From positions 1 through 64,000 of the forward strand of contig CDMY01000235.1 in the NCBI GenBank assembly GCA_001179505.1: a stretch of 64,000 bases of DNA. Reading direction: 5' to 3'. Both the position numbers and the translations under genes were made by a program. How positions within the stretch are numbered: position 1 is the stretch's first letter; every line of letters begins with the position of its first letter. The notes below the pieces were generated by a model. The model had not been told where the DNA came from and did no database searches. It saw only the letters and a program-made list of their open reading frames with translations. This document shows, piece by piece, positions 23,960 to 37,027 of this stretch. This DNA comes from Vitrella brassicaformis. Its lineage: Eukaryota; Sar; Vitrellaceae.

Positions 23960-25775
23960 ACTTACATAACATAATACACACATACATACGAAGACACTCA
24001 CTGCTCAGTAGATAGATACATAACTACATACATACGCCGTTACACACATTCGCACCTCCCTACTTGTCTTTCTGTCTGTCTGTCTGTCTTGCTGGCGAAT
24101 CGCCGGTTTGGTTGACCGTCCCCTCATCTCATCTCATCTCGCCTCTCTTCGCCCGATCCGCCTGGCTGCCTGGCTGCCTGAGTGTGTGCGTCTGTCTACC
24201 AATGGTGAGTGAGCTGTGTCGCCCGCTTCTTCTATTGCATCATTCACATGACATCCATCACATTACATGACCTACCTACCTACCTGGTGTTCTAATTGAT
24301 CCCTCGATGCACGCCACCATGCCAATACACACAGTACGTTCGCAAGATAGACGCTGCTGCAAGTAGGCAGGACTCCGGCTGGGTGGCTTGCTGGCTGGCT
24401 GGCTGGCTGGCTGGTTTTTATAACGACTCACGACAGTCACTCTCACTCACTCACTCAGTCTCACTGACTCACGCACTCAGTCAGTCTATCTATCTATTTC
24501 TCTATCGCATGACTTGTACGAGATGGTGGCGGGGCGTCCACTCGCCTTCGCTCCCAGGCTGATGCTTACGAACTCTGGCTGACCTTCACAGTCGATTTGC
24601 GCCAAGCTCTCGCCTCTCCCTCCCCTTCAGCCCTTCCATAGAGTTTTGAGCAGGTGGCTCCCCCTCTCCCTCTCCCTCTCCCTCCTTCTCGATCTCCCTT
24701 TGTCTCTCTACCTGAGTGTGCGTGCTGACATTTTTCCGGGGCCCGTCGTGATTGTTCCCTGATCCCCGCTGGCCGAGTTGTGTGTGTATCCATGTGTGTG
24801 TGTGTGTGTGTGTGTGCGTTGTGTGTGTGAGTGTGTGTCCCCCTCCTGCAACCAACCCGTCCCCTCTTTGTTACGCCAGCCCGTCCCATCTTTGTTAACT
24901 AGCCCCTGTCTGCCACTGTGGAGTGCCTCACTCACCTGCCTGACTCTGCCTGTCTGCCTGTCTGCCTGTCTGCATGCTTGACTGACGACTGAATGGAATG
25001 AGTGAGCGTGTTAAGTAAGGATCGGTGGGTGCTACGAATAGACTACGCACGCCAGTTTTTCTACCGTCATCTACTCTAGCTACGGGTAAGGAAAGTTTAA
25101 GTGGGTTTGTGGCACAGCCTGATGGCTGGATGAATGAGTGGCTTGAGGGATATGACTGGGGGCCCTGCCGGGGCGTGGGTGACCTTTTTTCTCTCTTGGT
25201 GGGTGCGTGGGTGCGTGGGTGCGGCTGTCTGTCTGTCTGCAGGGTGAAGGAATATTATCAAGGGCACCATGAGAGTGTGTGTGTGTGAGTGTGTCCGCGT
25301 GTGTATGGAATCTAAGTATTGCTCTGGCGTACATGTGTGCTTGCCATCGTGTGCACGTCCCTTTTGTTTAGTGCAGCTGCCTTGCCTTGCCTTGCCTTGC
25401 TTTGCTTTGCCTCACCTCGTCTCCTCTCGTCTCACTCACCGCCTCCGCACCACTCACTCACCCCCGCCCTTTTGTCTGTCTTTCCGACCCACTCACTCAC
25501 CTCACCCATCTCTGTCCAGTGTAGTGCACTGTCATCCACCATACGTAAACACAGCAATGAATGCACCCTACCCATCGATGCAATCAATCAATCACATGAC
25601 TGGCCAACGGCAGAGACAGCGACGACAGGCAAGGCAGCTGGCTGCATCCGGCGGGGCGAGGTGGGGCGAGGCGAGGCGGGGAGGGACGGGTTCTCTTCTC
25701 TCTCCTCTCTCACTGCCTTCCCTGGTCTAGTCTTATCTCTCTTAGCTCGCCCGACTTTCTTGCGTACTGTAGATT

Positions 25776-25803
25776 GGGAGGGGGGGGGGGGGAGGAGGGG
25801 GGG
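25776..25803. repeat. G-rich tract, potential G-quadruplex
   Basis: Twenty-eight bases contain only G apart from three single A interruptions, giving four or more G-runs on the plus strand. A G-quadruplex or slipped-strand structure is possible. Confidence 0.85.
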
Positions 25804-27115
25804 CTGACACACTGACTGACTGACTTGTGTGCATGGACTCACTCACTCACTGAGTGGACCCAACTTTGATGGGTCGATCTATCGGCATGGTGGTGTTTGT
25901 GTCAGTCAATTTGAAGCTACCTACCTACGTGTGCACGGTGCGTGCCTGCCTGCCTGCCTGCCTACCTGAGTGTGAGAGACAGTCTGCTTGTCTGTGTGCG
26001 GGCGGGGAAGCGAGCGAGCCTTTTTGAGTCCACCCGAACTGACTGACTGACTGATGACTGCTGCATATATATGCGCTGTGAAATGAGTGTGTGTGCGTGT
26101 ATGGGGCGGTTGACTTTCGTGCGAACGCAGATAGAATGACTCGTTGAATGGTTACTTGCTTGTGTGTTGCTCGGGGGTCGAACCTTCCTACTCCGCACCG
26201 ACCGCACTGGCTATTGATTGCATCTGTGTGTGTCTCTACATGTGTGTGTGGCTATTTGAGACTGACTGATTGACTGAGTGACATGAGAGATTTTGCACCG
26301 CATCCCATCCATCCATCCATCCACGTATGGCTTACCCTTGCTCACATCCCTGACAGACACAAACCAGAGGCAGACTGGCAGGGAGGGCCCCTGTGCCCGC
26401 ATTCACAGCTTGACGTGCTGTGTATGCCTAATTGATTCGACTGACTCCACTCCCTCGCCCACTCACTGACTGATGCGTACCTACCTGCCTACCTACCTGC
26501 ATGTTCATGTCATGAGAGGGATGATACCATCCTCCATACCGCTAGGAACCTGGTCAATATGATGATGATGCTATTATGACGCGATCGATCCATTGATGGA
26601 GTGAGTGGGTGAGGGAGGGGCATACCGGTTGGTATGCGCTCACTGCACGAAGCCAGCCCAGCCCAGCCCAGCCCCTCAAAAAGGCGTGTCAGCTCCTCTC
26701 GTCTGTCCTCTTTGTCTAGCCAGCTGTCGACAAGTCACATGGGTGCAGGATTCCTTCCTACTGAGTGAGGTGGTTGGTGCCGGCGACACATTCAGACATA
26801 CATGAAGAGATGAAACTGACTGACTGACTGACTGCGTGCACGATTTTTCGACTGCCTGGGCGTTGACTGATGTCGGGCTTTGAATTTTGCTAATCTTGTG
26901 GTGTGTGTGGTTGGTGTGTTATGTGCCTCCTGCGTGCCGTGCCCATGAGATCGATCGGCAGTGTGTGGTGTGTGTGTGTGTGTGGTTTGGTGTTTTGTCG
27001 AAGAACAAACAAGGGAAGGGGGCCAGTTTTGTGATTCGGTGATTCACTTGCTCGTCCACCCACCCACCCGGTTCTCTGTCTGTCTGCCCACCTGCCTCCC
27101 TGTTATCGCTCTGTG

Positions 27116-27201
27116 CACCACACAAACCACACACACACACCACACACACCACACACACACACCACACACACCACACACACACACAGAGAGAGAGAGAGAG
27201 A
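27116..27201. repeat. Compound (CA)n/(CACAC)n/(GA)n microsatellite
   Basis: CA tracts interrupted by CACCACA units run for about 70 bases and then switch to a GA tract at 27184-27201. Confidence 0.95.
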
Positions 27202-30171
27202 CCCGCCTTCTCTTGTTTGTCTGCGCGATTCCGCCGTTCGTACTTGCGTATGTGTGGACACATCACATACATGACGTGACGTGACGTGACGGACACAAGA
27301 CCCCAAAACAGCCGTAAGAACGGGCCGGGCTGTCCCACTTGCTCGATGAATGCCTTCTCCTCTATCTGTTTGTCCGCTAGCTATGCTGTGCTGTGCTACC
27401 TCACTACCTTCCTACCTTCCTCCTTTACCTCCTTGCTCTTTGTTAGTCTACGCGCGCAGCTAGTGGGTGGATGAGTGCACTCAATGCCTCCATGTCATGT
27501 GTGTATGTGTGTATGTGCCTCCCTCGCCGACGGCAGTGCAGCTGCCTTCTACTGCCTCCCTCCATTCCTGACCTGCATGACATGAACACGTGGATGTGTG
27601 AGCCGTGTAAGTATTACCATGACCATGATGGGTTCTATGCACTGCTCTGCTCTGCTGCGCCCGGACTAGCCAGAAGCCTACGTATCGGTACATAGCAATC
27701 CCTGGTTTTATTCCGAGTGAGGTCAGTCAGTGAGCATACCATAGCTGCCCCTCTGACTGCATGTGCCCGCCAGAAACGGGGCCCTGCCGTGCCTGCACAC
27801 AACCAAAGGCAAGCGGTGGTCGAACCGAAAAAAGCTGGCGTGGCACGTGCAGGTGGGCGGGATGGATGGATGGATGGTTGGCGGGCTGCTATGCTAGGGG
27901 CGGGCGGATGCTGATTGTCGGTTTTGTACGTACCAGTGCACTACACTCCACTCTGCTCAACTGCATGCCACTCACTTGCTTGCTTAGGTACCTGACTGAC
28001 ATCCATGTCTTGTCTTGCCTCGCCTTGCCTCGTTGTCTCCGTGTCTTATCGGTTTATTTGTCGATCGATCAACCGCCAATTGCATTGCATGCACACTTCC
28101 TTCCTGCCTTCCATGGGTGGGCGGATGGAGAGAGAACAGGACAGGTCTATGGCCCCACACCACCCCCGACCCCCCACCCCCAACCAATCGCTTCGCCCCC
28201 CTTCTCTGCGTGCCTACATGTGCCTCACTCACTCACACGCTCAACACAATTTGCTCCTGCGTGCGTGCAGTGTGTGGCTTGTTGAATGCGGATTGCATGT
28301 GCTGTGTTGGCTGGCGGGGGGGCCTACCAAGGGGTGTCGCGTGTCGGTTCTTGTTTTTAGGGCGTGAGGTAGGACCTTCTGCGGCCGGCCGGCGCGGCGG
28401 GCGGGCGGGCGGGGGGGAACGTGCTGCCGGTTGTGCAACCAATCTTTTGGTCGATTCACACTGGGGGTGCGGCGGGTTCATAGTATCGCTCATTCTATCC
28501 ATCTGACTATATACTGACTGACTACTGACTGTGTGCATCTCTCAGCTTTGCCCTTGCGCACCGCACAAGGAACATTTGATCTTCTCTCTCTCTTACTCAC
28601 TCACTCAGCCATCGATCCATTCATACGCGCACTATGTATGTATGTATGTCTCCCTCACGTACGTATACTTGCTTGCGTACTCACTCGCCGTGTGTCCATA
28701 TCATTTTGCGTGGTGTGTGCGCATCCCATCCACCCATCCATCCATCCATCTCTGTCTGTCTGAGCGGCGCTGATCCCCTCCCTGTGTCTGCGTGTCACTC
28801 TCCCCTATGAGCCAGTCAGGTCAGGTCAGATCAGGTAGTCTTTTTCTTATTTATCATGCGTGGCACACCCCCACAGATGGATCACGGGATCCCGTCCCGT
28901 GTGTCTGTGTGTGCCATGCATCTCGTTAGCACCATCAATCTATGACGTCTCGATTTCCATTCCTTCAGTCCTCACTAGTGCTTTACTATCCGCCGGCCAC
29001 TGCAGATCGAGGAAGGAAGGTTGCTATTTAACTGGCTGAGCGAGCGAGAGCGGGATATATGATGATATGATGTGTCATGCTATGCGTGTGTGGTGTGGTG
29101 TGCAGTGAAGGGCTCAGGCAAAGACCGGTGGCAACCAGAGCTGACAGGACAGGCAGGAGGAGGGCTGACCCGTTGGGCTGGACGGTCTTTTCTGAGAGCG
29201 ATGACACACATGCGATATGCATGCGGGCGGCATCGTGTGGGCGGTTGGGCGAGTGCAAGCAGTACATTCTGCACGCTGTGGGGGAGGGGGGAGAGGAAGG
29301 GCCATACAGGGAAGGACACAGACAGGTCGTCGAGGGTCTGAGCTTCCTAGCAAGCAAGGTGCGTAGGTCGTAGTGTGGGCGTCTCCGTCTCCCTCCCTCC
29401 CCCTTGCCGGCTCCTTTGCTGGCCGTTTGCTCACTCACTCGTGTCCCCTCGACGCGTACTCGCTCGATGTGTGCATGTCCGTGAGTGTGCATGATCATCG
29501 TATGATTCCACTTGAAGATGCATCGGGGACTGTGGGTGGTACGTGCCCTGACTGACTGCCTGACTGAGTGGCCGGTATTTGTGCATGCTGCGTGCCATAC
29601 GTGCGTCCATGACTTGCCTGACTCACTAGCTAGCTGGCTTGCTGTCTGCTGCCTCCACTCCATGATCATGAAGTGTGTGGGTGCTATACATGCTGCCCGC
29701 CTGCCTGCCTGCCTGGATGGGTGAGTGAGTGAGTGGGTGGATGGATGGATGGGAAAAGATCGACCTGATCGTGTCTGTTTGCGCGAAGGAAGTGAATGGA
29801 GGACGGACACAATCAGTGGTGCGTGCATTTTGCCTGGCTCGGAACGACACTGGTGTACATGCATGCATTGTCATTGTGCTGCACAAACAAAGCTACCAAG
29901 GGCCCCAACAGTACGTACGTGTCAAACACGCACTCACACATGTATTATACATCAACGTACATTAAACAAATCCATGTACACACACACATGTATGTCCACA
30001 TGTGTATGTACACATTGTACACACACACACGCGTACGTGTCTCTCTGCCTTCGATCGGTCTTCCTCTCGCTCGGTCGGTCAATCAGTCGGTCAATTGGTT
30101 GATTGATTCACCGCTTGTGAGTGAGCGACTGAGTGCCGACAGACAGACAGACAGCCATCCATTGATCGGTC

Positions 30172-31641
30172 ATGTCGACTGAGCAGCAGGAGGGCGGTGC
30201 ACCTGAGCGTGTGCCTCTGCTGGGTGGTCTGCTGGGCGGCGGCCTGACGTCGACGTTCGAGTGGTTCCCGCGGTCCAAGGGCATTGCCGGGTGGGATGTG
30301 CGCGAGAGTTGTGTGCTGATCGGGCTGCTGCAGCTGGTGGTGGCCTTCATCCTGCACGAGACCATCGAGTACTTCAGGCCTGGCCTGCCGGGCGTCAAGC
30401 TCTTCCTGCTCGCCTACTTCGTTGCCGTCGGCACCATCATGTGAGTACTCACACACAGCTAGCTGCAGACACACACACACACACACAGAGAGAGAGGGAG
30501 ACATGGATGGATGGATGGATGTGAATGTGTGTGTTGATGTGTGTGGAGGGCCGTGTCTGCGTTCCTCCGCAACCTTACGGGGAGCTCTGTGTCTCTGGCG
30601 CTGCTGCTGCTCGCGTTGGTGTTCGTCTTGATGGTCACCGTACAATGCGCAAACATGTGATGATAAACACAGACACACGACACGACACTCTCTCACTTGT
30701 CTGTCTCTCTATCTCTCTCTCTGTCTTCTGCGTGTCAGCTACTACTTCTATCCGCCGCCACCGTAACACACACACACACACGACAGGACACGAGACTAGA
30801 GAGACACACACACACCTGCACGGACCTCTCTCCATGTCTCTGGTTTGTGTGTGTGATGCATCCAGTGAGTTCACAGAGGTGCCGGCCGCCAAGTCCAAGC
30901 CGCCCGCCTCCCACTCACTGATGCTCGACCTCAGCCCGGCCACTCCCGCTCTCACGGACGTGGACGTGCCACCCCCGCCAGCAGCGATGGTGGACGAACT
31001 CGACAAGGTCCTGTTGCAACTCAGCCCAAGATTCAAGCAGCAGCAGCAGCAGCAGCAGCAGAGTGACGGGCACACGGCCATCCGCGGCACACAACACGCT
31101 CAGACACAGACACGCGCCAAGTATCCCGACAAAGGTCAAGAAAACCAATTAGAACACACCATGAGACACGAAGCACATAGCCATCTCTCTCTCTCTCTGT
31201 ATCTGTGTGTGTAGATTACGGTGCCGGTGCGGCTGATGCGGAGGAGGTCTCGGCTCGGGACCTGCCGCGCGAAGTCGATGTGCTGCCCGAAGGTACTATG
31301 TAATGTCACTCATCCAGCCTGTGTGTCATGTGGATGTGTGTGTCGCCTTGGTCGGTTAATCAGATGAGGAGTTGGAGGTTGCATCGATCGCGAAGATCGT
31401 CAAGAGCGCCGTCCGCTTCGGATTCATCCTCGTCTTCATCATACTCCTCCTCGCCTACTGCGCATTGCAACTAACGCCACACACACACACACCAAAACGG
31501 CATGCTCCTTCTCTCACTGTCGTGGATGTCTGTATGTGTGTTGTGTCAGTGTCCATGTGTGGTTCACATTCCTGCTGCAGGGCTGCAAGAAAGAACATCA
31601 CATCAGCAGCCGGACCAGCACAGTTCGAAGCCAAGGCGTGA
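30172..31641 (+). CDS. Unknown membrane protein with four predicted helices
   Basis: Six exons (30172-30440, 30549-30656, 30739-30762, 30866-31134, 31215-31292, 31364-31641) give 341 residues; the third exon is 24 bases. Hydrophobic helices are visible at about 45-66 (CVLIGLLQLVVAFILHE), 73-92 (VKLFLLAYFVAVGTIM), 102-121 (VSLALLLLALVFVLMVTV) and near the C-terminus (FGFILVFIILLLAYCAL). Between the third and fourth helices is a hydrophilic, Pro- and Gln-rich stretch with an eight-Gln run. No family is recognised. The second intron uses a weak GTGATG donor, and the last 50 codons read through CA-repeat sequence that could be an in-frame intron, so the C-terminus after the last helix is uncertain. 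Confidence 0.7.
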
Positions 31642-32217
31642 GTGAATCCGCCAAACCCACCAACCAACGAAGAGACACACACCCGACAGACAGACAAATG
31701 GATGGATGGATGGATGGGTGGTGTGAATGGATGAAGAGACGCACATGAGAGATGGCTGCATGCACCAACAGACATTGATTGCCATCACGTCAACAAGTCA
31801 TTCTCACACCTTTGGGGCAGATCTGTGCACGGCTGTCACTGGACCAACGGATTGACGTTCAGTGCAAACAAACACATGAATGAATGCATTGCGCCGCGCC
31901 CAAAGAATCATATCAGTGTATCCGATCTCCGACCGACTGTCTGTGTGTGCAACAGACAGACAGACAGACACACGAACGAGGACAACGCCGTGCCCACATG
32001 CACGCATGAGTCCAGCCACGCGCGTCAACGTGAAGGTTTCAATTCGATGCGCATGCATATGACACAGAAAGATCTGCCGCCTCGGCTGTCAAACTGTCGT
32101 GCGCGTGTTCAGCCCCAGTGCAGTTTCACTGGCTGCAGATCGACCAGTGACGATCAGCCACGAACTCTTCCTGCTGCCTCACAACCCTTTCTCCTTCAGT
32201 GCACCTCTCTCAGGGCC
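31642..32217. other. Intergenic, promoter of SURNod19-like gene
   Basis: No gene is seen. It holds the 3' end of the membrane protein gene, a TGGA repeat near 31699 and the promoter and 5' leader of the downstream gene on the same strand. Confidence 0.5.
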
Positions 32218-33862
32218 ATGATGTCCCTTTCCTTCAGCCTGATCTCTCTCTTGTGCGTCCTCTGTGGTGCTGCCGCCTTCGACCTCGACAGCTTCGCCCG
32301 CTTCGTGCCGACAGAGAGCAGCAGCAGCGATGTGAAGCTGTCATTCAGCCATCAGCAGACCACTCAGCTGACCGACAGTGACGAGAGAGAGGCCACCTTT
32401 GTGAGCTCTCTCTTTCCCCTCTTCCCAGGCGATGTTCTCAACACGTGAGGCACTCACACACAACATCGCACCGCAAGGCTGCACTACATGTTTGCTCTTG
32501 CTTGTAGGTATCCCTTTGACGTGCCGATTCCCTTCCCGCAACAGCCGATGGCAATTCGGTCTCTATGGGGCGAAATTGTCGACGATGAGAACGTCAGCGT
32601 GCCCCTCGATGAGGTAATGCGTCAAGGCCACACCCACACACATACACAAATGCAGCTGAAGGTTTGTGTGTGTGTCTTCAGGTCTACACGCACCACTGGT
32701 TCCTGACCTACACGATGCCCGGCGACGATAGCAGAAACCTCACACGCGCAATGACACGCGCACTCGCTGTGGGCGCCGAGTCCAGGGGTCAGTTACCACT
32801 GCACACACAGGCAGGATTGTCCACTGCATGCGCGGCCTGTTCGTTGCTCTGTCAGGCACGCCGATAGTATCGCTGAGCGCTCCTTTTGCCTTCACGACGA
32901 CCGGTGAGGAGTCCTGGTGGCTCAACATGCACCTGCTGAGGACCGACAATGTGACCAATGTGCCAGCCTGCATTCAGGTGATCACGACACAGACACACAA
33001 CACACCAATTGGCCAGGCAATGCTGCTTGTTTGTGCCCTTCAGTGCCGCTGCGCCCCCGACGGCCGTCACGGGTCGCTCAGCTGCTGCCAAGACGGCACG
33101 CACTGCCACACATCATTCGACCCGTTCGTGACGGCCAGCGACTCTGACTTCTTTGACGACCCCGCCCACTGCCCAGACTGCAACTCCAACACAGAAGACA
33201 TCTTCGGGCCGCCGATCCGCAACTTCATCCCTCGCCCAGCCGCCAAGTACTACCGCGTCAGGTACACTGTCCGCTACGGCGAGGTCACCCCCGACGTCAA
33301 GCCGGTCCGCGCCAACATGGGCATCGACATCGTCAAGGGCAAACAGGAGTACAACGTCTTCCCATGCGCCCGCAAGGAGAGTGCGGCCCTTGCGCCTCTC
33401 GCAGCCATGAAGCAGCGGCGCCTACTGCTCAGTGGGGAGGACAGCGAGTGTGTCGACACCAAGAGGGCGACGGTCGTCGTCAACCAGCCCTTCCATCTGA
33501 TCAACGTCCGCTCACACCTGCATGTGGGCGCCATAAGTGCTTCTCTGGCCGGCGTGAGGGAGGAGTGGCAGTGCGACCTGCGGGCCATCTATGGCACCAC
33601 GCCACGCAAGGCCGGCGACGAGCTGGGCTATGTGACGGGCATCACCCAGTGCTACTACGGTGAGGGCGAGAGGATGCTGCAGAGGGGTGACTTACTGCGG
33701 GCGACGGTCCACTACAGGCGGGACAAGCACTACGCCGGCGTGATGGGCGCTGTTCTGTTGGTGGGGTACTACCCCGGCGACACGGCGGCATCGACGTCAT
33801 GGGAATTCTCGGTCACGCAGGTGTCCTATGTCAACGAGACGGACAGCGATGTGCGTGTGTGA
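32218..33862 (+). CDS. Secreted SURNod19-like protein
   Basis: Five exons (32218-32444, 32508-32613, 32682-32787, 32856-32977, 33044-33862) give 459 residues. The N-terminus is a classic signal peptide: [20 protein letters not shown] with likely cleavage after the Ala run. The body matches the stress up-regulated Nod 19 family of plants and protists: [17 protein letters not shown], then [10 protein letters not shown] at 112-121, an AVGAESR stretch, [10 protein letters not shown], and Cys pairs CRC and SCCQDGTHC. The HHW and Cys-rich segments are the family's most conserved points; the function of the family is not established. About 12 Cys residues suggest disulfides, in keeping with secretion. 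A second in-frame ATG lies directly after the first. Confidence 0.8.
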
Positions 33863-35257
33863 ATGTGTGATTGTGTGAGGGGAGAGATGTTAAGATGAGA
33901 TTGAGTCGTGCCTGTGGGTGGGTATGTCAAGCGGTCCACTGTGATGACGGACTCGAACTCCACTTGATGGCGTCGTGTCATTCGCCACCGAGTGAGCTTT
34001 GTGGCCGTCGGCTCAGTGGATCTCGTGACACGACCCACACACGCAATGCGATGGATGCATTTGAGATGCGGGCCGGGCCGTTTTGCCGTTTTTGATGCAT
34101 GTATGTGTCTGTGTGTGTGTGTCCAGCGGTGTGGTGTTGGTGTGACTCAAAGATGAGATCAGTGTCAGTGGCAATGTCGTCCATTGGGTGCATTCATTGC
34201 ATCGATGAGCTTCCTCATTGGGAGGGGGAAGATGCAGCGGGGCCGTGTAAGCCGTATAAGCCATCTTTTTCCGGATCGTGTGTGCGTGGTGCAATGATTG
34301 ATGGAGTGTTGTGTTGTGTTGGTTGGGAGCGAGGGTCGCTAGCCTGGGTTTGTGGGCGCCAAGCGCAGTTAGCCGAGACGTCTATCTATGGGTAGGTAGC
34401 GGACTCGTCGACGTCTATCTGAGTAGCGATGTGCATCACACTGACGGACTCGTCGACGTTGTCGTCAATAGGACAGATTGACCAAATGCCCGTCCATGTG
34501 TGTGTGAAATTTTGTGTGTCAGGTGGGTTTGTCCTTTCCTCCTCGCTGCTGCACGTCGTCTTGTGTGTCGGTTCGTTCCGTCCCACAGACTTCGTGTGTG
34601 AGTGGGGGGTGGAGGGATCCCAGAGGACACAGACGAGAGAGAGAATGGCCGACACCCTTGTCAGTCAGCCTGACAGCCAGTCCACGGGTTACTCGGGACC
34701 CTTTCTGTGTGTGATTGACGTGTGTCCTTTGTGTTATCCTCTGAGTGCGGCTGCGTCCTTTGGTCGTGTTGTGTGTATCGTGCCTCATTACTGTGATGGC
34801 TCAGTGGTGGGGCTCCGTACACAGACGCCGGCTGAAGGACGCACACGTGCGAGAGGGATGACTGGTGCGATGGACGACCATATCAATATCGGTGCAGTGC
34901 AGCTGACAGGTGGATGTAGACACTCTGCGATGCCTTTTCTCATTCATCGTCGATCAGTGTAGGTGAGAAATACGCGGCCATGTCGTCTCTCCCCGCCCCC
35001 CCATCCAAAACGCAAAGTGCCTCCCTCTCCTGCATTGCATTGCAATGCATTCATCAAACTGTCAGTCAGGGCAATGCATTCATATCATTGAGCCACGTAT
35101 ATCATCTTCCTGTCTACACCGCACGCCACGCAAACAACACCTCAGAGAGACAGGACACGAGAAGCCATCTTAGATATCTATCGACAGACATCCCTCACAT
35201 CCCTCACAAAATCGAAGCTGTCTACTCACATACACAGACACAGACAGCCAGTCGCTG
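33863..35257. other. Convergent intergenic region
   Basis: This lies between the stops of the SURNod19-like gene (+) and the transporter (-). Open frames are repeat-derived. A short direct repeat GGACTCGTCGACGT occurs twice, near 34400 and 34445. No gene is supported. Confidence 0.5.
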
Positions 35258-36816
35258 TCATGCCACTGGCACTTGTGCGGGCATGGGCAGGGCCTCCCGC
35301 TTCTTGTGCCGCTCCAGCAGCACGTTGGACAGCACCGAGTCGATTACGATCTGCCCCAGCTGGCCGAGGATCATACCGATGATCAGCATACCCTTGCTCC
35401 CTGCCGAGGGCGGCAGCACCTCCAGCACGGTGATGCCCACAATGAGGGCCTTCCCTGAGCAGGACAGCACCAGGGTACGCGCAACATCTACACGCAAACA
35501 CACATACAGATAGAGAGAGAGACACACTGGTCAGTCAATTCACATGGTCGCAAACGGCAAAGCTGTCGTGGCTCTTATCTTACATCCCGGGAAGCGGAAC
35601 AGGAGACACACAGCAGCGTTGAGCAGTAGGTACACCACGTGCAGCCCCACACCCAGGCAGGCAGCTGCAATCAGCACGTCAGCCGTCAGGCGGTCAAGCT
35701 GCAGGCACGCAAAACACCCACACACAAATGCAGCACCCATCGACGGCCCAATGCCATCCTTCTCAGCACCTTGTCCGCTGTCCGACTGACGTTGAGCCAC
35801 ACGAGCACCAGCACCACCACACTCGGGGTCGGCCGAAACGCCTTGCTCTGGAAGAACGGCTTGACTCGCGGGATGTAGCTGACCGCCTTGCCGACCACCA
35901 TTGGCACCAGCCGCAGGTACAGGAGGGCCAGGAAAATATTGAGGGGGTCAATCTTGACCGCCACATCGTGTTGTAGGCGCGTGCTGCCCGGGTCCTCGGC
36001 TTGCTCCAGGCGAAAGAGCAGCGGCACGGATATGGGCAGCGTGAAGGAGACGAGCAGTGAGCAGACGGTAGATATCATGATGCCCAAGGCGACGTTGCCT
36101 TTGGCCGTCCTCGTGAAGATGATGGATGTGGTGAAGTTGTTGGGCGTCAAGGTGAAGAGGCCGACCCCCATGACGAGCCCCACTGGCCGCAAGGGAATGA
36201 GCACCACTGCAAAGCCGAGCAGCGGCGTGATGACGAGCACGGAAACGATGCCGTAGAGCGATGCCTTCCAATTCTTGAGGCCGTCCCATACCTCCCCCAA
36301 CTTGAGGTTCAGACCATTCTGCACACACACGCAGTGCATCAAGAATGGACTGGATGGACGGGCTCCTGGTTGCCTGAAAGAGCTTACGAGGAAGAAGACT
36401 GTGACGATGCATAGATCGAAGATCAAATTGGGGGGAACTTTGCTGCCCGCTCCCCCGTCCAGCCAGATGCCCGGCTCAGGGACGAAGCACGAGAAGACAA
36501 TCACCGCCACGAGACCAATCGCCAAATGGTTGGCAATCATAACACGCCAGCACCTGGCCGCAATCCTCTTGGCCGCATAGCGGTCGAAGCAGGGGCCTTG
36601 CAGCCACTGAAGTGTCGGTGGCCGCTGCGCCAGATCTCTCTGTGGCGCCGCCGTCGCGTTGTCAGCGTGTTCTGCCGTGGCTGCACCCCCCTGTGGGGGA
36701 GGGGCTGTTGACGCGTGAACGGGCGGCTTGCTTGGGGCGATGCTCTGCTTGCGTGTTGCGCTGCGCTCTTCAGTGGCCGATGAGTGCTGATCTGGCGGCT
36801 TGACCTCAGTCTCCAT
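35258..36816 (-). CDS. SLC10/BASS-type sodium-dependent transporter
   Basis: Four exons (36816-36388, 36318-35770, 35698-35584, 35487-35258) give 440 residues. After a polar N-terminus of about 90 residues rich in Ala, Pro and Gln come eight to ten hydrophobic segments, including LAIGLVAVIVFSCFVP, ASLYGIVSVLVITPLLGF and FTLTPNNFTTSIIFTR. NGLNLKLGEV after the third segment, the TPNNFTTSIIF stretch and GNVALGIMIST match the SLC10A7-like branch of the bile acid:sodium symporter family; plant BASS proteins are relatives. The family imports organic anions with sodium; SLC10A7 in animals affects calcium and glycosylation. Substrate and membrane are unknown. The N-terminal extension is longer than in SLC10A7 but does not look like a clear targeting peptide. 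A decayed copy of the last exon lies at 2987-3090. Confidence 0.85.
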
Positions 36817-37027
36817 CCCACTGCTGCGAGATCAGCGTCAAATCGATTTGGGTGCCTGCCGCGTACGTTTCCGCCTCCATTTTCCCTCTTCCCTTCTTCT
36901 CCGCCTCCCGCGATCGCTCTCAAGCTCGCGTTCTCTCCCGATCTCTTCGCACGCCTCTCCCCTTCTCTTGCCTGCCCCCTTTGCCTCCTACCAGATTCAG
37001 GGGAGATCCCTGCTTGATGAAACCAAT
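36817..37027. promoter_or_regulatory. Divergent promoter, transporter and LRR-like gene
   Basis: There are 211 bases between divergent start codons. A pyrimidine-rich stretch (CTTCCCTCTTCCC type) near 36885-36990 lies just before the downstream start. Confidence 0.45.

Larger units (their letters stand above)
22129..30171. other. 8 kb gene-free low-complexity region
   Basis: I see no gene here that I can support. The sequence is packed with short tandem units (TGGA, TGAC, TGCC, CTCA, GTTGC, CCTTG, CA/TG, GACGT) and imperfect copies of them. Open frames on both strands are short and repeat-derived, without exon chains or known motifs. No convincing tRNA, rRNA or snRNA was found by eye. The ends are presumably the 3' UTR of the RRM-WW gene and the promoter of the membrane protein gene. 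It could hold non-coding RNA, an origin or a structural element. Confidence 0.6.

Noticed and set aside
24500-24900. Coding-like words in the gene desert (for example near 24510-24580)
   Set aside because: Short, isolated, without chained splice sites or similarity; fits chance in repeat-rich DNA.
26160-26200. tRNA T-arm-like GGTCGAACC
   Set aside because: No matching acceptor stem, D-arm or anticodon arm could be drawn around it.
22129-30171. CRISPR-like arrays
   Set aside because: Repeats are microsatellites with units of 2-5 bases and no unique spacers; the genome is eukaryotic.
34429-34962. Long plus-strand open frame after the SURNod19-like gene
   Set aside because: Composition is TG-repeat-derived, with no motif and no good start context.
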